Shown here one piece after another: positions 58,247 through 64,000 of a stretch of 64,000 bases of DNA. Numbering within the stretch: the stretch's first letter is position 1; each line of letters starts with the position of its first letter. Below the pieces are notes generated by a model that was not told the DNA's origin, searched no databases, and worked only from the letters and a program-made list of their open reading frames with translations. Origin of the DNA: Pseudarthrobacter sp. PS3-L1 (GTDB lineage: Bacteria > Actinomycetota > Actinomycetes > Actinomycetales > Micrococcaceae); contig NZ_JASISU010000001.1 of assembly GCF_030063285.1 (NCBI RefSeq), forward strand, positions 620,001 to 684,000, read 5' to 3'. The translations under genes and the position numbers were made by a program.

Positions 58247-59572
58247 GTGACACCATGGGACACGATGAAACTGCGTGCTGATCAGACTGGTGACCGAGGC
58301 CTGCCCATGCCCCTGTGGCTGCAGGGGGTCTTCGAATCAGCGCAGGCCGCTATTCTGTCCGCGCTGCTCGTGGCCCTACCCATTGTGGTGGTGTGGGCCA
58401 CCGGCGGCTTTGCCAACAGCCAGCCCGACGCCTTGGCGCGCCTGGCTGGCCAGGCCTGGCTTCTGATCCACGGGGTTCCGCTGGAACTGTCGAATCAGGG
58501 TAACGGCACCGCCGCAGGCGGTACGACGGCGGGAATGCTGACCCTGACGCCGCTCGCGTTGACGTTGATCCCGTTCCTCCTCGCCTGGCGGGCCGGCCGG
58601 CGTCTGGCTCGCGCCTCCTACACCGACCAGCTCTGGCAGGCTTTGCTGGGGTCCTGGGCTGTGTACTCAGCCTTTGGTGCTGCCACAGCTTTTGTCTGCC
58701 GCTCCTCCGACGTCGTCGTCAATCTCTGGTTTGCCATGCTCATTCCCGTTCTTCCCGTCGCGCTGGGCACGGTGGTGGGAGCCCGCCGCGAAGCGGGCTC
58801 CTGGCGGAAATTGATCGGCGTGGATGCTGTGGCCTGGATATCGCGGACCAGCCAACACTCCAGATGGGCCGGTTCCTACCTGGCCTCCGCTGGCAAAGCC
58901 GGATTTGTGGCGCTCATGGCGGCGCTTGGACTGTCCTGCGTGCTGCTCGGTGTTGACCTTTTCATCCACTGGGACCTGGTGCTCACCGTCTACGAGGGCC
59001 TTGGGGCAGGCGCCGTGGGTGGAGCAGCACTGACACTGGGGCAGCTTGGCTACCTCCCCAACCTTGCCGTGTACACGCTGGCGTGGGTTTCGGGCTCTGG
59101 TTTTGCGCTAGGTGATGGCTCTCAGCTGGGTGCCCTGGGGTCCGCTGCCGGTCCGCTGCCACCGATTCCCGTTTTTGCGGCACTGCCGGCTGGCACCCTG
59201 GACTTCGGGTTTGTGGCCCTGGTGGTTCCTGCCCTGGCTGGGGCACTCGCTGGCTGGTGGTTCGTCCGCGAAGGGGAAAACCACTTTGATGAGTGGCTTT
59301 CCATCAAGGTCAAGGCACGCTGGTTTACGGCGTCAGCCTCCACGGTTGTTCTGGGAGCGTTGATTGGGGCCGTTGCCGGCGTTCTCGCTGCAGCCCTGGC
59401 GCTTCTGGCGGGAGGCTCTGTTGGCGTGGGACGACTCACCAACATCGGGCCCGACCCGTTCTGGTTTGCGCTGTGGATGACCGCCGACGTCGGCATTGGC
59501 GCCGTCATTGGCTACGCCGCAGGGCCCTGGCTGGAACGCCGGCAACCACAGCACGAATCGTCGGAAGCCTGA
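58247..59572 (+). CDS. DUF6350 integral membrane protein
   Basis: A 441-residue membrane protein of the DUF6350 family, about 10-12 hydrophobic segments. It is conserved next to purN and purH in actinobacteria, often after sucCD. Characteristic stretches are TAGMLTLTPLALTLIPFLLAWRA near residue 90 and the GQLGYLPNLAVYTLAWVSG segment near 265. No catalytic motif is seen and the function is unknown. The start is either GTG 58247 or ATG 58265; neither has a strong ribosome site. Confidence 0.86.
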   Translation: MTPWDTMKLRADQTGDRGLPMPLWLQGVFESAQAAILSALLVALPIVVVWATGGFANSQPDALARLAGQAWLLIHGVPLELSNQGNGTAAGGTTAGMLTLTPLALTLIPFLLAWRAGRRLARASYTDQLWQALLGSWAVYSAFGAATAFVCRSSDVVVNLWFAMLIPVLPVALGTVVGARREAGSWRKLIGVDAVAWISRTSQHSRWAGSYLASAGKAGFVALMAALGLSCVLLGVDLFIHWDLVLTVYEGLGAGAVGGAALTLGQLGYLPNLAVYTLAWVSGSGFALGDGSQLGALGSAAGPLPPIPVFAALPAGTLDFGFVALVVPALAGALAGWWFVREGENHFDEWLSIKVKARWFTASASTVVLGALIGAVAGVLAAALALLAGGSVGVGRLTNIGPDPFWFALWMTADVGIGAVIGYAAGPWLERRQPQHESSEA

Positions 59573-59644
59573 CGGAGACGCCCTAGGCGCAAGCCTGACG
59601 TCGTTAGCCTGACGTCGCAAGCCTGACGGAGACGCTAGCTCAGG

Positions 59645-60073
59645 TCAGCGCATTCCTGGGAGGGCATCCTCTAGCTGGGACTGGCACTTGGCCGCGGCCT
59701 GGCCGGTCAGCGCCGCGCGGGAGCAGTCCTGGAACTGCTGGATCTCGCTGAAGAACAGCGCCGAGGCCAGGATCAGCAAAGCCACAATGCTGGAGACCAC
59801 AAGCCCAGAGATGGTGCCATACAGGAGCCCCCGGGACTGTTTGATGCGGATAGCCCGGATCAGGACCACAACTCCGACGATCAGGCTGGCTACCACCAGG
59901 ATCACTGAGAGCCACAGGTAATTCACGTCCAGCTGGAAAACAAAGAGTGCACCCAGGACCGTCAGGAGAAAAATGCGGAACAGGGACCGGGTCTTCAGGA
60001 ATGCGGCCTGATCTGCTTCACTGAGCTGCAATTTGTCCTGCCGGGAGTCTGCCGGACCGGGGGTGGGGTTCAT
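59645..60073 (-). CDS. Small integral membrane protein, unknown function
   Basis: A 142-residue protein with three hydrophobic helices: RIFLLTVLGALFVFQLDV, WLSVILVVASLIVGVVVLIRA and GLVVSSIVALLILASALFF. An extracytoplasmic-type tail with two Cys residues (DCSRAAL and KCQSQL) follows. ATG 60073 is chosen; the longer frame to 60157 is a shadow of the purN 5' region. It diverges from purN with 39 bases between them. I do not recognise a domain. Confidence 0.75.
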   Translation of the reverse strand: MNPTPGPADSRQDKLQLSEADQAAFLKTRSLFRIFLLTVLGALFVFQLDVNYLWLSVILVVASLIVGVVVLIRAIRIKQSRGLLYGTISGLVVSSIVALLILASALFFSEIQQFQDCSRAALTGQAAAKCQSQLEDALPGMR

Positions 60074-60112
60074 GTTTTCCAGCCTACGCGAGCCTGCCCA
60101 TAAGCTTGACCC

Positions 60113-60691
60113 ATGCGCATCGTAGTCCTCGTTTCCGGAACCGGCTCCAACCTCCAAGCTGTCATCGACGCTGTGAGCTCGAAAGAGCTCACCGTGGAGA
60201 TCGCGGCGGTGGGTGCGGACCGCGAAGGTACCTACGGCGTCGAACGTTCAGCTGCCGCGGGCATACCGACCTTCGTGGTGGATTTCAAAGCCTATGCGGA
60301 TCGCGCCAACTGGAACGCCGCCCTGGCTGAGGCCGTGGCGGCCTATGCGCCGGATGTGGTGGTATCATCCGGTTTCATGCGGATTGTCAGCGCCGATTTT
60401 ATTGCCGCATTTAATGGCCGTTACCTCAATACCCACCCCGCCCTGTTGCCGGCATTCCCCGGGGCGCATGGGGTGCGAGATGCCATGGCCTATGGCGTCA
60501 AGGTCACAGGATGCACTGTTCACTGGGCCGACGCTGGCGTGGATACCGGGCCCATCATCGCCCAGGAAGCGGTGGCTGTGCTGGATTCCGATACCGAGGA
60601 AACCCTGCACGAACGCATCAAGGTCGCAGAGCGTGGGCTGTTGGTGCGGACGCTGGGCGAACTCGCCGCCGGTGCCCTGCCCGGCCTGTAG
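60113..60691 (+). CDS. purN: Phosphoribosylglycinamide formyltransferase PurN
   Basis: A 192-residue GAR transformylase, the third step of purine synthesis, transferring formyl from 10-formyl-tetrahydrofolate. The phosphate-binding loop SGTGSNLQA is at residues 8-16, the catalytic segment NTHPALLPAFPG near 106-117, and the catalytic Asp in VHWADAGVDTGPI near 135-147. The length matches the family. It is normally close to purH in actinobacteria; here an MFS gene on the opposite strand lies between them. Confidence 0.96.
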   Translation: MRIVVLVSGTGSNLQAVIDAVSSKELTVEIAAVGADREGTYGVERSAAAGIPTFVVDFKAYADRANWNAALAEAVAAYAPDVVVSSGFMRIVSADFIAAFNGRYLNTHPALLPAFPGAHGVRDAMAYGVKVTGCTVHWADAGVDTGPIIAQEAVAVLDSDTEETLHERIKVAERGLLVRTLGELAAGALPGL

Positions 60692-60751
60692 CCCACCTCC
60701 CCTCGAGGACGCTGACATCGCGGGGCTGGAGTAGGGGAGGGGAACCGAGGG

Positions 60752-62104
60752 CTAGTCCAGCCGACGCTGCCGGGTCTCCGGGGCAAAGATGGCCATGAAG
60801 ATCACTGCCACGACAACCAGGCCGCCAGCTAGCGCGAACGAGGTGGCGAGGCCAAACTGCGGCCAGAAAAAGTTGGCAAAGACCAGCGGACCCAGCCCTG
60901 CGCCAACCCGCGAAAACGTCGAAGCCCACCCGAACCCTGAACCGCGAAGTTCTGTCGGATACAGCTCCGACACGTAGGTATAGAGCACGGGAATGGCCAC
61001 CTGAACCACAAACCCGAATACCAGCAGCCAGAACACAGCGGCCGTGGGAATGTCCACCACAAAGGCCACAACCACCAGCGTCAACGCTGACAAAGGACCC
61101 GTGATCGCCAGGATCCACTTGCGGCCCACCCGTTCCACGAGGAGCGCGGCAACCACCACGCCCAGGAGCCCGACGGCTGCCATGGATGCGGTTGTGACAA
61201 AGGCCTTGTATTCCTCAAACCCTGCACCAATGAGGATCCGGGGCATCCATGTCAGGGACAGGTAGTAGACCAGCAGGATGCTGAAAAACAGCAGCCAACT
61301 GGTAGCCGTGATTTTCCAGTTGAACTGCCACACCCCGCGCAGCTGATGCCAGATGTTTCCGGCAGAGAGGCGCGGGACATCCTTTGCGGCCGGGAGGCTG
61401 TACGCGCGCGGTTCGGCCCCGGTGGCGCTGACCAGGGCGTCGATGACTTTGGCGGCTTCGTCGCGGCGTCCTTTGCGGATCAGGAACAGCGGAGATTCCG
61501 GGACGCTGCGGCGCACCCAGAACACCAGGAGCGCCGGCAGGACCATGACGAGCATGGTGAGCCGCCAATCGCCGAACGCTGCCACGAGTGCCGCAGAAAC
61601 GAAACCGCACAGGGCAGCGCCAATGGGCCACCAGCCATCCATCGCGGTCAGGACCTTGCCGCGTTGCTTGCGCGGCGTGAATTCACCCACCAGTGCATAG
61701 TCCACCGGAATGCAGCCGCCCAGGCCGAAACCCGCCATGAAGCGGAAAATACAGAACCAGATGAAGTCCGGTGAAAACGCGCCCAGTACGGTGAAAATCG
61801 AGAACAGCAGCAGCGTGGCAGTAAAGGCCTTTTTCCGGCCGATCGTATCCGCAATGGTGCCCCACACAAATGCACCGACCGCCATCCCGATCAGGTTCGA
61901 GGTGCCTACCCAGGCGACTTCTCCGGCGCTCAGATCCCAGTGCTTTGACAGCAACGGAATCAGGATGCCGTTCAGGGTCACGTCCCATGCATCAAACATG
62001 AAACCGAGCCCGCCAATGAGGAAAATGCGTCCCTGCACCTTCCACCGCCACGGCAGATCCTGCACCACCTGTTCGCCCGTGGGCACCGCTGTATATGTGT
62101 TCAT
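60752..62104 (-). CDS. MFS transporter, sugar-porter-like family
   Basis: A 450-residue major-facilitator transporter with 12 helices and a central cytoplasmic loop. The loop 2-3 motif GTIADTIGRKKAFTATLL is near residue 85, PESPLFLIRKGRRDEA near 210 is the PESPR-type sugar-porter motif, and VERVGRKW near 300 repeats the first motif. ATG 62104 has AGGAGG six bases ahead. Relatives import sugars, polyols or aromatic acids; the substrate is unknown. It lies between purN and purH on the minus strand, convergent with purN. Confidence 0.88.
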   Translation of the reverse strand: MNTYTAVPTGEQVVQDLPWRWKVQGRIFLIGGLGFMFDAWDVTLNGILIPLLSKHWDLSAGEVAWVGTSNLIGMAVGAFVWGTIADTIGRKKAFTATLLLFSIFTVLGAFSPDFIWFCIFRFMAGFGLGGCIPVDYALVGEFTPRKQRGKVLTAMDGWWPIGAALCGFVSAALVAAFGDWRLTMLVMVLPALLVFWVRRSVPESPLFLIRKGRRDEAAKVIDALVSATGAEPRAYSLPAAKDVPRLSAGNIWHQLRGVWQFNWKITATSWLLFFSILLVYYLSLTWMPRILIGAGFEEYKAFVTTASMAAVGLLGVVVAALLVERVGRKWILAITGPLSALTLVVVAFVVDIPTAAVFWLLVFGFVVQVAIPVLYTYVSELYPTELRGSGFGWASTFSRVGAGLGPLVFANFFWPQFGLATSFALAGGLVVVAVIFMAIFAPETRQRRLD

Positions 62105-62206
62105 CATCAGCCTCCTGAGGAGAATAGTAGCCGCCATCCCATGGTCATTTGGCCCACAGCCCGGGAACGGGCGACGCCGGACCCCCGCCCTGGGTGGAAC
62201 GGTGAA

Positions 62207-62232
62207 CGGACGCCGCCCGGCGCCGTCGTCCG
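62207..62232. repeat. GC-rich palindrome of the GACG/CGTC family
   Basis: CGGACGCCGCC...CGTCGTCCG forms a hairpin resembling the ones at 1111, 16757 and 20009. It sits in the gap between the divergent MFS and purH genes, so it does not end a transcript. A REP-like element or a leader structure of purH are both possible. Confidence 0.55.
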
Positions 62233-62356
62233 CGGCAGGATGGGGCCCCGGCGCTTAACACTGCGGTGCCCAGCACGAGGCGCGGAGCAGACGCGATAAA
62301 CTGGCACAATCCCCACCAACCGCGGCGTCTGGCCGCGCGATACGACGGAGACTTTT

Positions 62357-64000
62357 GTGAGCTTCACGCAGCTTGACCGTGTTCCCATCCGCCGAGCGCT
62401 GATCTCGGTGTACGACAAGACCGGTCTGGAGGAGCTTGCGCGCGGACTGCACGACGCCGGCGTGACCCTCGTGTCCACCGGTTCCACCGCCAAGAAGATC
62501 GCCGCCGCCGGTATCCCGGTCCAGGAAGTCGAGGAGGTGACAGGGTCCCCGGAAATGCTCGACGGCCGGGTCAAGACCCTGCACCCCCGTGTCCACGGTG
62601 GCATTCTTGCTGACCGTCGCGTCCCCGCGCACATGGAGACGCTGGCCAGCATGGAGATCGAAACCTTCGACCTCGTGGTGGTGAACCTCTACCCGTTCGT
62701 GGAAACCGTGAAGTCCGGCGCAGAGCGCGATGACGTTGTTGAGCAGATCGACATTGGCGGGCCCGCCATGGTGCGCTCCGCTGCGAAGAACCACGCCGCC
62801 GTCGCAATTGTTGTGGATCCGACCTTCTACGGTTCCGTCGTTACAGCTGCGGCTGAGGGGGGCTTTGACCTGAAGACCCGACGCCGGCTGGCTGCGAAAG
62901 CCTTCGCCCACACCGCGTCCTATGACACCGCAGTGGCCAGTTGGACTGCCAGCCAGTTCCTGGATGAAGACGGCGACGGAGTCATTGACTGGCCCGCCTA
63001 CGCCGGTCTCGCTCTGGAGCGTTCAGAGGTTCTGCGCTACGGCGAAAACCCGCACCAGCAGGCAGCACTTTATGTGGACCACTCCGCCCCGGCCGGCATT
63101 GCGCAGGCCGACCAGATCCACGGTAAAGCCATGAGCTACAACAACTTTGTTGATGCCGATGCTGCCCTGCGTGCTGCATTCGACTTCAGCGAGCCGGCCG
63201 TCGCCGTCGTTAAGCACGCCAATCCGTGCGGAGTTGCGGTGGGGTCCGTTGATGCCGCAGATCCCATTGCTGATGCCCACGCCAAGGCGCACGCCTGCGA
63301 TCCGGTCTCCGCATTTGGTGGCGTCATCGCTGCGAACAGCACGGTCACCGCTGGCATGGCGCGCACCGTGGCTGGCATCTTCACCGAAGTTGTCATCGCC
63401 CCGTCGTTCGAGCCTGAAGCCGTCGAAATTCTGTCCAAGAAAAAGAACATCAGGCTCCTGGCCCTGCCTGAGGGATACGGCCGCTATCCGTCCGAAATCC
63501 GCCAGGTATCCGGTGGTGTGCTGGTCCAGATGTCCGACAAGGTAGACGCCGACGGCGACAATCCAGCCAACTGGACCCTCGCCGCCGGTGTCGCAGCCGA
63601 CGAGAAAACCCTCGCCGACCTGTCCTTTGCCTGGACCGCGTGCCGCGCAGCCAAATCCAATGCGATCCTGTTGGCCGCCGACGGTGCAGCAGTGGGCATC
63701 GGCATGGGCCAGGTCAACCGCCTGGATTCCTGCCGGCTGGCTGTCGAACGCGCCAACACGCTTGGGGTTACCGTCGATTCCGATGTTGACGGCGCAGGTG
63801 GGGCCTCTAACGCAGATTCCGACGGTGCCCCCCAGCGCGCACGTGGCGCGGTGGCGGCTTCGGACGCGTTCTTCCCGTTTGCTGACGGACTGCAGATTCT
63901 GATCGATGCCGGTGTTCGCGCCGTGGTCCAGCCCGGCGGCTCGGTTCGCGACGAGGAAGTCATTGCCGCAGCCAATGCCGCAGGGATCACCATGTACTTC
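62357..64000 (+). CDS. purH: Bifunctional AICAR transformylase/IMP cyclohydrolase PurH (3' end beyond window)
   Basis: The reading frame starts at GTG 62357, with GGAG six bases ahead, and stays open for 548 codons to the window edge. Residues 1-200 are the IMP cyclohydrolase domain ([16 protein letters not shown] near 11-26, [10 protein letters not shown] near 40). The rest is the AICAR transformylase domain ([13 protein letters not shown] near 226, KHANPCG near 285). The visible end, AGITMYF, is a few residues short of the normal terminus, so little is missing. It catalyses the last two steps of IMP synthesis. Confidence 0.97.
   Translation, partial: MSFTQLDRVPIRRALISVYDKTGLEELARGLHDAGVTLVSTGSTAKKIAAAGIPVQEVEEVTGSPEMLDGRVKTLHPRVHGGILADRRVPAHMETLASMEIETFDLVVVNLYPFVETVKSGAERDDVVEQIDIGGPAMVRSAAKNHAAVAIVVDPTFYGSVVTAAAEGGFDLKTRRRLAAKAFAHTASYDTAVASWTASQFLDEDGDGVIDWPAYAGLALERSEVLRYGENPHQQAALYVDHSAPAGIAQADQIHGKAMSYNNFVDADAALRAAFDFSEPAVAVVKHANPCGVAVGSVDAADPIADAHAKAHACDPVSAFGGVIAANSTVTAGMARTVAGIFTEVVIAPSFEPEAVEILSKKKNIRLLALPEGYGRYPSEIRQVSGGVLVQMSDKVDADGDNPANWTLAAGVAADEKTLADLSFAWTACRAAKSNAILLAADGAAVGIGMGQVNRLDSCRLAVERANTLGVTVDSDVDGAGGASNADSDGAPQRARGAVAASDAFFPFADGLQILIDAGVRAVVQPGGSVRDEEVIAAANAAGITMYF

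Noticed and set aside
62138..62356. A purine or ZTP riboswitch upstream of purH
   Set aside because: The short gap contains only a GC-rich palindrome, and no conserved riboswitch core could be recognised.
1..64000. CRISPR arrays, rRNA or tRNA genes
   Set aside because: No regularly spaced repeats and no recognisable stable-RNA sequences were seen by eye; short tRNAs could be missed without a scan.

Overview
The window is GC-rich DNA from a high-GC actinobacterium, most likely an Arthrobacter/Pseudarthrobacter-type member of the Micrococcaceae. This is inferred from the DUF6350 - purN - purH core block at the right end, a DUF6318 lipoprotein, frequent GTG/TTG starts with ATGA or GTGA coupling, and the density of catabolic genes. 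No rRNA, tRNA, CRISPR array, integrase or transposase was seen.

Layout. (1) 1-5.4 kb: a TerC membrane protein, then an amide-use operon (acetamidase/formamidase, APC permease, S33 amidase/iminopeptidase) diverging from a GntR regulator, with two TGGT/ACCA palindromes between them. (2) 5.4-16.5 kb: a long leftward Ter stress-response operon. In order of transcription it holds DUF475 (TerC-like), three canonical TerD proteins, TelA, a TelA-linked helical protein, a degenerate TerD, an Ala/Pro-rich unknown, a CitE-like lyase, an 898-residue phosphoribosyltransferase-TRSP-StiP-PELOTA fusion and a HAD phosphatase. This matches the metal-sensing plus nucleoside-like-metabolite system predicted for Ter loci, but without its ATP-grasp ligase. 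(3) 16.7-20.1 kb: a rightward two-gene module, a TerD-DUF4041-GIY-YIG nuclease fusion and a DUF4236/coiled-coil/DUF2510 protein, bracketed by 68-bp direct repeats that are 64/68 identical. This is the best candidate in the window for a poorly described system: a Ter sensor domain joined to a nuclease, next to the Ter operon.

(4) 20.1-26.7 kb: an amidohydrolase and the tail of a solute-binding protein, cut off by a roughly 4.1-kb foreign patch. The patch carries a truncated PD-(D/E)XK (DUF4420) protein, a possible uracil-DNA-glycosylase-like protein, an unknown protein paired with a four-helix membrane protein, and a truncated DUF4230 protein. It ends in a lipase remnant and a phoD pseudogene. 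It looks like a decayed defence island with scars on both sides. (5) 26.7-32.5 kb: TetR regulator, Zn-alcohol dehydrogenase, NCS1 permease with a small membrane partner, a divergent nitrilase-family amidase and a butanediol-type dehydrogenase. (6) 32.6-39.8 kb: a PucR-controlled catabolic cluster (M20 deacylase, MHS transporter, PucR, YtcJ-like amidohydrolase, carbamoylase-type M20 hydrolase) with clear palindromic operators.

(7) 39.9-48.8 kb: oxidation genes (FAD/Fe-S 2-hydroxyacid dehydrogenase, glycerol dehydrogenase, quinol-monooxygenase-like protein, IclR regulator, GMC oxidoreductase with its small subunit, Zn-alcohol dehydrogenase). (8) 49-58 kb: cold-shock protein, a secreted lipoprotein/PKD pair, SDR, DHFR-family reductase, a PAS-GGDEF-EAL protein, UDP-glucose dehydrogenase and a glycosyltransferase. 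(9) 58.2 kb to the end: DUF6350, a small membrane protein, purN, an oppositely oriented MFS transporter, and purH, which runs off the window.
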